A DNA stretch of 64,000 nt from Prostheceraeus crozeri (taxonomy: Eukaryota; Platyhelminthes; Polycladida; Euryleptidae). Below the pieces are notes generated by a model that ran no database searches, was not told the DNA's origin, and saw only the letters and a program-made list of their open reading frames with translations. Where the stretch lies: the NCBI GenBank assembly GCA_907163375.1, contig CAJQUW010013629.1, positions 124,001 through 188,000 on the forward strand. The letters are read 5' to 3'. This document shows, piece by piece, positions 54,501-64,000 of the stretch. The first letter of the stretch is position 1. Each line of letters starts with the position of its first letter. The translations under genes and the position numbers were made by a program.

Positions 54501-57305
54501 GCATTACTGGTCCATTTTTATTTTGTACTGTGATGTCATCCCTGAAACCAGCATGTTTTGATTGACGTGTAATCAGGCATCCCGACGATGAAAACGTGCT
54601 CCGCTTTTAAAGGACAATGATGACGAACTGCAAGTTGGTCTCGACAATATCATTTGATAATCTGATAATCACTTGATAATCACTTGATAATGCTGGTTTG
54701 AAGTTGAATTTTACCAAGTGTTCTGAAGCGAATTTTATTATGAAGAGAGATCTTCACTGTTCTGATGTTCATGAACACTCTGGCATTGCCGTTAAGACAA
54801 CGGAGATACAATAGGTATTCAGTTGCAACAGAAACAACGTGGATCATCCGATAGCGCAGAAATCGGCCCAATTCTACAAGCACATGAGTCAAGAAGGTTA
54901 GATGTCTGCGTTTGATGTAGTCGATATGAAGTATGACAGAAATGTGGCTGATAAACTGTTCATGAGCTCTATGATCAAAGAAACTACAAAGAACTGAACA
55001 AGTGGACAAAGTAGCACTTTTCATGCCAATACAAGACTCCAACACTTTGATTGCCCGACCGCACTCGCCTGACCCACGAATCGGACCGAAGTCCGCGGTG
55101 GAGACGAGCTCGTACTAGGCCACGCTGACGATTCAAAAGGAATGCGAGTGATGTCAGAAGTCATCTCTAAGTGACATCGACAGTTTATTATCATATTATT
55201 ATTGACAGAATACTACCACCATTCATGTTGCAGCGAGACAGCTTATTAGATCATAGATACAGCTATCTACATGCATTAATTGTATTATACTGCGCATGCT
55301 CAATTGCGTAGGTATACACAAATCCCATAGATATTTAGTGACTCCATAGCAAGACTATTTAGATAAGCACATATTCTTGCATGCACAAATCTTCTGGAAA
55401 TATAAGAGCAAAGGTAGCAAGTAAGCATTCGTGCGATCTATAATAATGGCATATTATGCATGTTTACATTATGTACATTGTAAAATGATGAGACCATTCA
55501 ACTTACCATTCTCTCATAGTAATACATAGCTTGATATTCTTTATTCACTTGCGCATTAATTTGCTTGAAAACTGTTTCGTTGGTATTTTGTCTGATGTCT
55601 AAAACAGAATAAATGATAATAAATACATGATGAATTCTATAGTTTTGTTCATAGATTCAATGTTCCAAAATACAGCAGTTTCACACAACAAAATTGCATT
55701 TGAATACAAATGGAGCCTCAATAGCGTCAGGGTGCCCTGATCACAAAATGATATTCTCAGATTTATATATTATTATATCTTATTATATATTATTATATAT
55801 ATATATCAGATTTATATTAGGTAAGACACGTTTTATTGATTGACGTTGCGAACTAAGCAGCAGATGGTGAATGTGAGATAGACAATTCTTATTTCAAAGT
55901 CAATTCGACTTCTTATTTCAATTCCATTCCGACAAGACAGCTTCCGTATCACCTGTGTGATGTATTTCGGTCATTCTTGATTATTGTTCTAGCCTCAGTA
56001 CGCCATTTCAGCTCGTCAGATCAGGGCTCATTATGATCTGCTATAAATCAGTTCAGTATCTATTCAACAAGGGTTCCAGTAAGTATTCATTTCAACTGAC
56101 AGACTTATTCATAGAAACCCGACTTTACCCTTTGCGATAGTTAGTGGGATTACAATGAGACAATAGCTGCTTGTTGATGTCAATTTCAACTGATCGGATT
56201 TGACACCGATCCGTCTTCAAATAATCAAAACGTGTTGCACCTACTGTTCGGTCCTGTCTCGTTTCGGTATTGATATTCATAGCAATTTCATTTGGGATTA
56301 ATATCTCTGTGTGATGATTGAGGTTTCATTTCTAGTGTTTGTAGATATCTTTGGTATTGACTAATTTTTGTGTATTTGTTTAGTGCATGGGTACTGGTCT
56401 CGTGCCAGTGAATGGCTATGATCTTATTGAGTTTGAACTGTAGATATTTTGGTTGGTTAAGTATGTCATGTAATCTAAGTTTGTAATATAATTTGGCTTG
56501 CTGGTAGCTTGGTGGTTTTTAACCTTGGGTGGTAACACCTACAATAAATTCTGTGAAATTCACTTTGTGATCAGGACACTATGCTCTTTGTCTGCAACAA
56601 TAACATCGGTTGTCATGACGTTTTCATTATCTTTGACAGATAATCGGGCAAGCTAGCGGTTACGACGGATGTCGCATTTCTGCCTGCTGATGGAGAATTC
56701 TGCCGAATATAATGACAGATCTCATCTTGAGTTTTTGTAAGTGTATCAAAAGAGCAACTCGTCCAGAAAGCCTATGAAGTCGTGGAATCAAATATTAGCC
56801 GGCGTTCATGTTTTGCAAACAATTTTGATCTATAGGTTTAATTGTTCACTGCATTCATTGCAATTGTAGCATACTCGTATGACGCATGGCGAGAATCACA
56901 TTCGTTGAACATCCTTGCTGCAAGCTGGGAATACTGAAAGTCGATATCTTAATGCGCGTAGCGGCACATGAGTCCACCGAAGAAACTCTCTAAAATTGAC
57001 TTACCCATATAAAGCTTGGTAGGTGCCTCGCGTTTCACTCTTTGACTTATAGGCGCTTTTCCCTTGATATTTGCTGTCAAATATTCTCGAAAATTTCTGT
57101 TTAGGAAATCAGTCCCTTCATCTTCGCTCCAATCGGTTTCATTATAAAATTCTAAAAGCGATAGAATCATAATCATAACAGAAGTTGCGATTTGAGCCAT
57201 ACGCAATGCGACCACAGGAATCTCATTAATGGATAAGTCACTGATATTTTTCTCAAGATTTCTTTGATATCGAACTGAGTTATGGTGATTGAAATTTCCA
57301 TTCAT
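48412..57305 (-). CDS. Secretory ferritin-like gene (five exons)
   Basis: Exons on minus: 57305-57005, 55598-55507, 51685-51533, 50041-about 49946, 48561-48412. The joined ferritin helices keep all classical ferroxidase positions: Glu and Tyr in KEYQAMYYYER (exon 2), Glu-Glu...His in NEELEHA (exon 3), Glu in AIKLEMDLN (exon 4), Gln in LDEQVKSI (exon 5). Ferritins oxidise Fe(II) and store it in a 24-mer. Exon 1 adds a hydrophobic segment (MAQIATSVMIMILSLLEF) and RVKR, so the product is probably secretory and possibly cleaved by a furin-like protease. Phases join cleanly (1, 0, 0) except at the exon 4 donor, and intron positions match those I recall for vertebrate ferritin H. Exon 4 runs into a charged, non-ferritin-like sequence (AGKQRKGLRRTSRRDYGDQ), so its true end or a missing small exon is unresolved. 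A decaying gene cannot be excluded. Confidence 0.8.
48767..48793. repeat. (CT)n microsatellite
   Basis: CT dinucleotides with one interruption, in the last ferritin intron. Confidence 0.9.
49946..50041 (-). CDS. Ferritin-like exon 4: helix C (3' end uncertain)
   Basis: Acceptor TATTTTCAG|TCTTCAG. The frame gives SSELPQQKGNAIKAVEAAIK then LEMDLNEG, equivalent to ferritin '...ALEAALHLEKNVNQSLL'. Phase-0 GT options are after GAGGGC (49958) or AAGGAT (49946); neither is a strong donor, and the frame stays open to about 49836. The last 15 or so residues of helix C seem missing. A hairpin with GACAACCC/GGGTTGTC arms and G-runs lies at 49840-49867. Confidence 0.6.
51045..51305. repeat. Intronic minisatellite (TTCGGGTTCG units)
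   Basis: A higher-order unit of about 110 bp occurs twice (GGTCGGGTTCGCATTGCTT, then AACNCCAGGTTCAAGGTC, CAGGTTGGCAGGCAATATTC). It is built of smaller TTCGGGTTCG and TTGGCAGGCAATA words. It lies in the intron between ferritin exons 3 and 4. Confidence 0.85.
51533..51685 (-). CDS. Ferritin-like exon 3: helix B
   Basis: Acceptor CGCCTTTCAG|TCTG and donor ATTAAT|GTAAGT. 51 codons: SENFNHPSIGKTGFGKFFKN, MANEELEHARKFIDYINARG, ESLENTFIAIN. It holds the Glu-Glu-X-X-His ferroxidase ligands. Confidence 0.9.
51686..53739. other. intron sequence, no feature recognised
   Basis: Part of the long ferritin intron 2. Frames at 53018-53275 and 53296-53649 (minus) show no motifs. Confidence 0.4.
53740..54780 (+). 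pseudogene. LINE reverse transcriptase relic inside ferritin intron 2
   Basis: The frame 53935-54234 reads KKSPSFDGLLSWIILALGLY, IASTVTHILSRSLSEDYI, matching the LINE block 'K.PGPDG.P..LL...A..I......I.N.SL..G..P'. About 54310 onward gives LDYSIAFDHLPSGTV (motif A), GVPWQRITGPFLFCTVMSSL (motif B region), then AGLKLNFTKCSEANF. Multiple stops and frame changes break it (for example after LLVG near 54405). It resembles the CR1/Jockey-like relic at 42.8 kb. Confidence 0.7.
54990..55130 (-). mobile_element. tRNA-derived SINE, copy 2
   Basis: On minus: GCGTGGCCTAGTACGAGCTC holds the A box (55122-55112), GGTCCGATTCG the B box (55087-55077), followed by TGGGTCAGGCGAGTGCGGTC and AAGGTGTTGGAGTC as in copy 1. 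It lies in ferritin intron 2 just after the LINE relic. Not a functional tRNA: the cloverleaf arms do not close. Confidence 0.75.
55507..55598 (-). CDS. Ferritin-like exon 2: helix A
   Basis: Acceptor CTGTTTTAG|ACATC and donor AGAATG|GTAAGT. 31 codons with the split Asp: DIRQNTNETVFKQINAQVNK then EYQAMYYYERM, matching ferritin 'VRQNY...INRQINLELYASYVYLSM'. Confidence 0.85.
57005..57305 (-). CDS. Ferritin-like exon 1: signal segment and N-terminal extension
   Basis: 100 codons plus one base, donor ATGG|GTAAGTC. Two start candidates exist: Met1 (57305, purine at -3) and Met36 (57200), which directly begins the hydrophobic MAQIATSVMIMILSLLEF. With Met36 the product has a classical signal peptide; with Met1 it would be an internal signal anchor. 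An N-glycosylation site (NET) and acidic stretch follow, then the dibasic RVKR at 89-92. Confidence 0.7.
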
Positions 57306-59680
57306 TGCCTAGTTGAATAGTTGGACTTGTGTTAACCTAATGGTCGCCTCTTTCAGAATCACTATAAAGCCGAATTGTCGTGAATATTCTCTGGTGCTCA
57401 AATATTATACAGAAAGATCGTACCGTCCAAACATGAGCTGTAATATATTAGGAATTGGAATCTTCCAATGCCATCATTAGTATACAAGGTGCTGCCTAGC
57501 TCACGGACTGGTTTCTTTAAGGTGCTTCTATAAGATATATTGCCGGATTCTTCACCTAACCTACCAATAAAGTACCGTGCATCAAAGAGCATCCCAAAGC
57601 CTGACAACCAGGTCTTCTCCATGTCGTCATCTTTGCTTCGACCCTGCTACCAACCTTCAGAACTTCAAATGTGTGAATGAGCATTAGCTAACACAAAGGA
57701 AAACATGCTTTCAGAATTTACTGCTGAAGACCATTTTGATTGTTTTTTATAATGTCAAGCATTTAATAAGTCTGAGCATTAAATTAATGGTACCCCATCG
57801 AATTGTTAATTTAAGAAACATTGCCTCCGTAAGGCTGTTATGACACGGATGATTTGTAAAATACTGATCCTTCTGTTTTGCCATCATGAACAGTCAATGC
57901 CGTAATAATTTCTCCAACTTGTAAAAATTTGCATATCTCACATTTGGTAGTGAGTCGCAACTCGAGTTCATTTTACAAAATCGAAACTGAATGCACAATG
58001 GGATATCATTAATACCTGCTCTATCTAATATAATATAATAATAATAATAGGCATTTATTGAAGTATAGACAGCTGTGGCTGATCATAATACATACAAGAA
58101 GACAAAGGCATGTAAAAAGACATTAGTTAAGTTAAGTCATACATCCACGTCCTTATCGTTAGATTCCTCAAATTATGAGGCAGAAATATCACGAGACAAG
58201 AAAAGTCGCGCCACTATACGATCTTGAACTGTCTTTTATCTTCTATCTGGATTATCTCTTCTGAATATATGATAGGCATTGTTGACGTTGGAAGTCCAAA
58301 GTTAATAGTGTAAATCGGAATTAATTGTATTGCTTTCTCTTTTTCTTTTTGAGTCTATTTCATACATTTTTTGATGACTGAGCTCTTCCTTTCTGAATGA
58401 CTTGAATGGCTAGTGCTTTGACAATGACGCTGTACATTTTTGATCTTACGAATAAAAATCTGTCTTCTAATTGATCTTTCTAATCCAAAACATCCAAGAT
58501 AGCAAACAAATTTCACGCAGCATTTCTGGGTGTATGTTATGCGTTACTCAGATCATATCCATGCACAGATAGACGGAGACTCATAGATATGCAAGATGGT
58601 AAAGCAGCTTGCGAGCTACATGCACAGATTGCAGAGTCGCAGAGCTATCCAACCTTCTACCTTGAGGGCAGCCGATCGAATATACTTACTCTATGGTCAA
58701 GATCTCGTGCACAAGGAGTTCGTGGAAGACAGTGATATTGTGAGTGTTCAGCAAAGTGTGTTGGACCCCCTTATTTCACTAATCCAGGGATTTTGACCAC
58801 GCATCCACCCCTCTCATTTTTCATTATCAAGCCCAGTGCCGGTTAGGCTCTCACTAATACCAGTTTTATTCTGACTTGATGCTCTTTTGCTACACAATCA
58901 TGCACACGTGTCAGTTTCATTTTAGGTTTATTGTAAGAAATTTTACCACAAACTTCTACATCTACATGTACATGTGTGAAAGAATGAGAAATTCTGAAGT
59001 AACTTTTAGTTTTCCATCTTAACTTATTTCAATACAGCGATTCTGAGCTAGTGTTGTTCAACAAAGTTTGATGCAAAATTAGACAAGTAATGAAAAGTAA
59101 ATTTCAGCATCTAATGCCTTCTGTTACTCAGTTAAAATTGATATCATAGAAAATTGCACAAAAATGTGTACAGCACTCATGTACAGTATAGTAAATAACA
59201 TTTAATCAAAACAAAAAATATGAAAAGACAAGTTGTTATGAGGCTAGAGTGGAAAACTGGAAAAATATATAATTTTAGGTAAATTGCCAAAGAATAATGT
59301 AATTCTTCTCTGTCGCAATCATGCCTGACATATGTTTTTCAGGACCAAAGAAAATGCCTGACAACCGTGGGTTGATGTTGGAAAACCAATATTGCGCGCA
59401 TTAATGTACCTGATATGCGCTAACTGTCACTGAAAGTAATACTTGACATTTTACTCTTTACTGAATGCATTTGTCTGTAGCATCCAACATGAGGTCATTC
59501 TCGTATTCTGCGCTGTTCAGCTGTTTGTTCTTCACGCATGCTATTATCCCTAATTCTGTCATTGTCAATTCCATATAGCGTAATTTTATATGAGCACAGC
59601 GATCTCAACTTCTGGAGCATTGAATATCACAGAAATCCAAATGCTACAAATTATTCCAACAGCACCATTCAAGTTTTAAA
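57306..59680. other. non-coding stretch upstream of the ferritin gene
   Basis: No iron-responsive element loop (CAGTGN in a hairpin) and no convincing core promoter were found within the first 120 nt before the ferritin ATG. Frames at 57398-57622 (minus) and 58596-58796 (plus) are unrecognised. Confidence 0.4.
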
Positions 59681-59688
59681 GATATCTG

Positions 59689-60037
59689 GGCCGGATAAAT
59701 CGAAGGGTTGTTAGAGCAAGCAGCGACTAATTCAGTCACTAACAGTAACAGTTACTGGATGTGTGTAAAACAAAGGGTTGTTTAGAGATTTTTTGGTTTG
59801 CACAGTTAGCTCTCCGTTAGCGAAGACAAGCGGAGTCTCTGATTGGCTGACGAACTGACCATTCAATGTCGTGGAAGGAGAGAAGGCACAGAAAATGTTA
59901 GCAAACAGTCGGATTTCAACAGCCACACTAAAAGAGCTTTTGATTTACGGTAAATGCTGATGGTTGTTAGTGAAACTCCGTTAAGTCACTTTTAGCTATC
60001 TAACGGAGTCTCACTAACAACCCTTCGATTTATCCGC
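59689..60037. mobile_element. ~350-bp MITE
   Basis: The left end GGCCGGATAAATCGAAGGG continues TTGTTAG. The right end on minus, GGCGGATAAATCGAAGGG, also continues TTGTTAG, giving about 25 bp of terminal inverted repeat. TCTG stands on both outer sides and may be the target duplication. Internal CTCCGTTAG words repeat in both orientations. No coding capacity. Confidence 0.7.
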
Positions 60038-60039
60038 CT

Positions 60040-61228
60040 CTGACCATTTAACTCTTTTATCAACGTTTAGGAAGACAAGTTTCCTCTTTCATCTTCTCTC
60101 AGCCTCCCACCTCTCCTACTAGATACGCAGCTAGGCCTAGAAATCTCTAAATTAATTATGTCATAACTCATAACTAAATGCCGAGGTTTCAGCTGGCATA
60201 GGTTGAAGTTAGAAAAAGCATCTACCGAATCTATAGATCTATCGAATACATTCCATTTGTGGGAAGATGTAGCGAGAAATGAAAGGTTAATCATAACTTA
60301 GAGAAGCTATGACTGAAATGAAATATAATGATATATGCATGCACAATCATTAAATTATGATGCCATTTTCTGGTATACTTCCTTTAGGTAATATTTGCTG
60401 ACTAATTACATAAAGATAATAGTCCCATTCTAGATATTAGATGTTGTCTTCATTCACTCAAAAGCGTCGAATAATTGAAGCTTAGCAATTAACGGTGGCT
60501 TTTTGGATGACTGGAATAATTCTTAAATCATTTAGATTTCTTAAATTTAATGTTTTTTAGACATCACATGTACTTTTAGGATATCTATAATATTGATAAA
60601 TGTTTGTACAGTCTCCGTAGCTGTCAGATCGCATGTAGCATAGAAACCTTCATCATACAAAACTAGTAATTTGTTTTACGAGATCAAACCGTGACCTACC
60701 GATTTCAAAATGTTCTATCCATGCTATTTAAATCGATGGTGCATTTTAATTCCATCCAGTTTCTTTTAATGATCAACTTTGTTTGAACTCAAACGTAAAA
60801 TTACACAGATAATGGTTGGAATTAAAATGCATCTATTACACTGTAAACTTTCGAAAGCGATGCACAAAACGAGAACAACAAAATGTACGAAAGTTGTTCG
60901 TTTCCATTCGCTACAAAAGCGATTGACTTTCCTATTGGGTTATCCGTGGTGTTTGAACACAACCAACAGTGCTATCGTACATTTTGCTGTTTTCGTTTTC
61001 TAAATCGGCTTCATCAAAGTCAGTCAGCTTTCGTACTCTATACAGTTAAGAGGGTCTTTGGGCATGTGACATCAGATTTTGTATCATCCTCATTTCAGAT
61101 TCAAGGATAAAATACATGGATTTGATCTTCCACTATTCTAACTGAGCAATTGTTCAATCATTCTTCAAAAACTAAGTACAGAACCGGAAGTTGGTACTTT
61201 TCGATCTGGCGCAAAATAGACCTACACT
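60040..61228. other. non-coding stretch, no gene recognised
   Basis: Short frames at 60067-60294, 60779-61003 and 60883-61110 have no motifs and overlap in conflicting registers. Confidence 0.4.
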
Positions 61229-61891
61229 GTGAATCCCTGGATACGAAAATTTCATAAATTCTCGATTCTCGTACATTTACAAGGATTTGGTATGCTTTGT
61301 GTACGAATATTCCCAAATAGTATCCCAAAAAAAGAGAAAGTCAACTGGAGCCCTTTGAATAATGTTTTCTTACAATCAAAAATACTACAACACCGTGAGA
61401 ATTACGAAGCATATGTTGAGTTGCCCTCTCTCGATACAAAACTTAATTGTCTCAGATCTCAAAAAAACATCGATAGTACCATTGAAAACCTTATTCGTTC
61501 ACATGAAGAGAAATTGTCTAAAAATGCTAAATCTAATCCCAAAGCGTTTTGGAGTTACGTCGGCCAGACTTTTAAGAAATCACCAAGTATGTTTTCGACG
61601 ATAAAGGACTTCAACGGTGAATGTATATTTGGTTCTCTTGAAATCGCCGAAGCATTCAATGACCTTTTCTGTTCACACTTCAACTGCCAGAATTATTCAA
61701 TAAATAAACAATCGGAAGATGCCAGCAATGCAATTCCATGTCTTGAGTATATTTCATTCACTCCAATGAAAGTTCTTCAATTTATTCGTAACTTGCCTTC
61801 GTCAGTCTCAACAGATAAAGACGGTATTTGCTATACTATTTTGAAAACAGGGAAATCTTCTCCTAGCTATAAAACTAGCATCTCTCTTTGA
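61229..61891 (+). pseudogene. LINE ORF2 upstream part: linker before RT
   Basis: From about residue 30 the sequence is LINE-like: NLIRSHEEKLSKNAKSNPKA, FWSYVGQTFKKSPSMFSTIK, EIAEAFNDLFCSHFNCQNYS, LPSSVSTDKDGICYTILKTG. The frame then leaves the ORF2 register; the true continuation (LAIKLASLFELSMNSGSLPQ) is in the frame of the next entry. Confidence 0.85.
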
Positions 61892-61898
61892 GTTATCA

Positions 61899-63284
61899 AT
61901 GAATAGTGGATCATTACCTCAGTCATGGAACTCAGTAACTGTAACACCCATTTATAAATCAGGGGATAAATGTGACTTACACAACTACCGTCCTATTGGT
62001 GTGTCAAGCTGTGTTCTCAGACTAATGGAAAGAATGATCGCTGATGAGATGCATACGTTCATCGATCTTAATATGATTCTTAACAATACTCAACATGGCT
62101 TTATCCGTGGAGGATCAATTGAAACGGCTAACATTGTTTTTTACGACTTTGTCACTAAGAATCTGGATGCTGGTAAATGTGTTGATGTCATTTATCTTGA
62201 CTTTAGTCGAGCGTTTGATTCCGTGCCTCATGAATTATTGATATCTAAACTATTTATGTTTGGAATTCGTGGCAAACTTTTGAAATGGATATCGGCTTAT
62301 CTTACACATCGCACTCAGTCGGTTATTATAAATGGAAAGTTATCACAACAAAGAAAAATCCTTAGTGGTGTTATCCAAGGTTCAGTACTTGGTCCCCTGT
62401 TATTTTCCTTGTTTATTAATGACATTGATCAGTGCATTGACGATGACATCATGATGATAAAATACGCGGATGATGTTAAAATGGCCGTCTCCTTCCGTTC
62501 GAATATTGAAGATAGTGGCTTGTCTGCGACTAAACTACAAAAAGCTATCAACTCCATAGAATGTTGGTCTGTAAAAAATGGTCTTTATCTCAACGTCACC
62601 AAGAGCAAATCTATTCAGTTTGGCATTAACAATCCTTTATTACAATATACTTGTTACGGAGTCGATATCGAAAGAGTTCATTGTTTCAAAGATTTGGGTA
62701 TCATAGTAAACGAACCATTCTCCTTCGACATGCATGTTTCAAATATTGTATTAAAAGCTAACAGAATCCTTGGGATATTATCGAAAACTATCAAGACGAA
62801 GACACCAGCTATCCTCCTTCCACTATATAAATCTTATGTTCGATCTATCTTAGAATATGGCAGTATACTTTGGTCACCTCACAAAATGAAATCTGTACAT
62901 CTTATCGAGCGAGTTCAAAGACGTTTTACGAAAATGTTTCCTAATCTTCGGCATCTGGAATACCAACAACGCTTAAGAAAACTGTCTTTACTTTCATTGT
63001 CAGCTCGTCGTACTCGATATAAACTAATCTTTCTTTTCAAGGTTCTTAACCAAGCTACGACCATCCATCCTAGTGATCATTTTGTATTCTCCAATAGAGC
63101 TCAGCGAGGTAACCCTAGAAAGCTACTCATGCCTAACGTTCATCATAATTTTCGTTCTAATTTTTTTGTTGTTGATTGCATACATCACTGGAATAGCCTG
63201 ACATTTGAAGAATCATCCGCAGGAACATTGCAACAGTTTAAAAAGAGTATAGAATCATATTTTGTACGTATAAACGTTTGGTGA
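61899..63284 (+). CDS. LINE reverse transcriptase (CR1/Jockey-like)
   Basis: 461 open residues: LPQSWNSVTVTPIYKSGDKC and NYRPIGVSS (motifs 1-2), VIYLDFSRAFDSVPHELLI (motif A), GVIQGSVLGPLLFSLFINDI (motif B), MIKYADDVKMAVSF (motif C, YADD), VHCFKDLGIIVNEPFSFDMH (thumb), then YVRSILEYGSILWSPHK and VVDCIHHWNSLTFEESSAGT (C-terminus). The catalytic Asp residues are present. The endonuclease that should precede it is lost, so the copy is dead for autonomous movement. The first Met (61899) is internal to the original protein. Confidence 0.93.
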   Translation: MNSGSLPQSWNSVTVTPIYKSGDKCDLHNYRPIGVSSCVLRLMERMIADEMHTFIDLNMILNNTQHGFIRGGSIETANIVFYDFVTKNLDAGKCVDVIYLDFSRAFDSVPHELLISKLFMFGIRGKLLKWISAYLTHRTQSVIINGKLSQQRKILSGVIQGSVLGPLLFSLFINDIDQCIDDDIMMIKYADDVKMAVSFRSNIEDSGLSATKLQKAINSIECWSVKNGLYLNVTKSKSIQFGINNPLLQYTCYGVDIERVHCFKDLGIIVNEPFSFDMHVSNIVLKANRILGILSKTIKTKTPAILLPLYKSYVRSILEYGSILWSPHKMKSVHLIERVQRRFTKMFPNLRHLEYQQRLRKLSLLSLSARRTRYKLIFLFKVLNQATTIHPSDHFVFSNRAQRGNPRKLLMPNVHHNFRSNFFVVDCIHHWNSLTFEESSAGTLQQFKKSIESYFVRINVW

Positions 63285-63475
63285 TATCTTCTTCACGACA
63301 ATCTTCTTCCAACTTCCACCTCACTCCGATTGTATTCCTTCGTTCATTTCCACAATAGCATTTTCTGATTCACTTTTCATGTATTTGTCAACCTAAAGTA
63401 ATTGAGTTTTGACTTGTAATTGATTTTTGCATGAATCGACAAATATATATATTATTATTATTATTATTAATATTG

Positions 63476-64000
63476 TCTTCCCTTCGCATAGATTCTTATG
63501 AGTTTGGTAGAAAATGATACTAACAACTCCTGCTAATTAAATATATTTTGGTATCCATCGTTCGGATGTGCTTTGTAGTGAGAGATTGAATGTGCACTAT
63601 ATTTCTTCACCCTAGATTCACACCATGCTTCAAATTGTAGAACTTATCGAAGTGCTATTCTGATAGCCTAACTGGTTAATAAACTTTCAATAAAGTGACT
63701 TTCTCTGAGCCATCGTGACGAGCTTTCTCCAATGATACACGATGTGTTGAAATCGAGTCATCAGTTTTGGAGAAATGAAGAGGCGAAAAACGCACAAAAA
63801 ATGGACGCCTTCCGGTAAGGACCCCAGCAATCCGAGAGTAAAAACGAAAAAAAGAAGAAAAAAAGCGAATTTTTGAAAATCATGTGGCCAAAAATTTTGG
63901 TTGCTGCTGTTTGGACAAGCATAATCTCCTCACTGTTGCCTTTCTTGTTGAGAGGAACTTATTAGATAATCGGTGTATGATACTAGTACATTTAATGATT
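63476..64000. other. non-coding stretch, no feature recognised
   Basis: AT-rich, with an A/G run near 63840-63865. No gene visible. Confidence 0.4.

Larger units (their letters stand above)
61229..63475 (+). mobile_element. 5'-truncated LINE (CR1/Jockey-like) with (ATT)n tail
   Basis: Only the end of the endonuclease-RT linker, the RT and the C-terminal region remain, followed by about 165 bp of 3' UTR and (ATT)n at about 63450-63475. The RT is nearly intact, so this is the youngest LINE in the window. One frameshift lies near 61860-61890. LINEs insert by target-primed reverse transcription, and 5' truncation is their usual fate. Confidence 0.9.

Noticed and set aside
55010-55130. A genuine tRNA gene at the B-box sequence
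   Set aside because: A and B boxes are present, but acceptor and anticodon arms do not close, and a second copy with the same tail shows it is a SINE. The same applies at 45.0 kb.
57398-57622. Extra upstream ferritin exon
   Set aside because: The frame shows no ferritin-like or signal sequence and no donor that joins exon 1.

Overview
The window reads as nuclear DNA of a metazoan, most likely a marine invertebrate. It is AT-rich, its one clear host gene is split by introns, long stretches are non-coding, and there are many (TA)n and (ATT)n microsatellites and a dense mix of animal transposable elements. The recurring TAGGCCTA-like motif is familiar to me from marine deuterostome genomes, but that is a weak clue and no species is assigned.

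The clear host gene is a ferritin-like gene on the minus strand (57305 down to 48412). It has five exons, a signal-peptide-bearing first exon and all seven classical ferroxidase ligand positions. The donor of exon 4 could not be settled. Its introns hold a LINE relic, a tRNA-derived SINE and a minisatellite.

The most interesting stretch is 6.9-19.8 kb, a nest of Penelope-like elements (PLEs) separated by (TA)n tracts and one Tc1/mariner element. In order: a GIY-YIG fragment framed by 60-bp inverted repeats (7.0-7.8 kb); a broken PLE with an ORF1 tail and reverse transcriptase (RT) pieces (7.85-10.2 kb); a DD41D mariner copy joined head-to-head to an inverted 3' end of itself (10.24-12.07 kb); a 4.2-kb PLE, here PLE-B, bounded by a 20-bp direct repeat (12.09-16.29 kb); a 5'-truncated RT/GIY-YIG PLE (16.36-18.1 kb); and a short PLE-like unit with only an ORF1-type coiled-coil protein between perfect 70-bp direct repeats (18.31-19.72 kb). 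A further 5'-truncated PLE lies at 36.65-37.7 kb.

PLE-B looks like a compact three-module system. A basic ORF1 is followed, in the same frame after one UAG, by a region resembling an SGNH/GDSL hydrolase. That region overlaps the RT-GIY-YIG frame at a U UUU UUG heptamer in the correct phase for -1 frameshifting.

Other elements: a piggyBac remnant (0.75-1.1 kb), LINE fragments (4.7, 22.7, 42.8, 53.7 and 61.3 kb), a gutted Harbinger transposase (34.2 kb), a non-autonomous hAT with an 8-bp target duplication (39.97-41.82 kb), a Mutator-like MITE with a 9-bp target duplication (29.05-29.68 kb), two more MITEs (2.8 and 59.7 kb), two tRNA-derived SINEs (45.0 and 55.1 kb), a 1.3-kb imperfect palindrome (46.1-47.4 kb), minisatellites, and a 97-nt miRNA-like hairpin (23.1 kb). 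Large parts of 19.8-39 kb and 57.3-61.2 kb show no recognisable gene.
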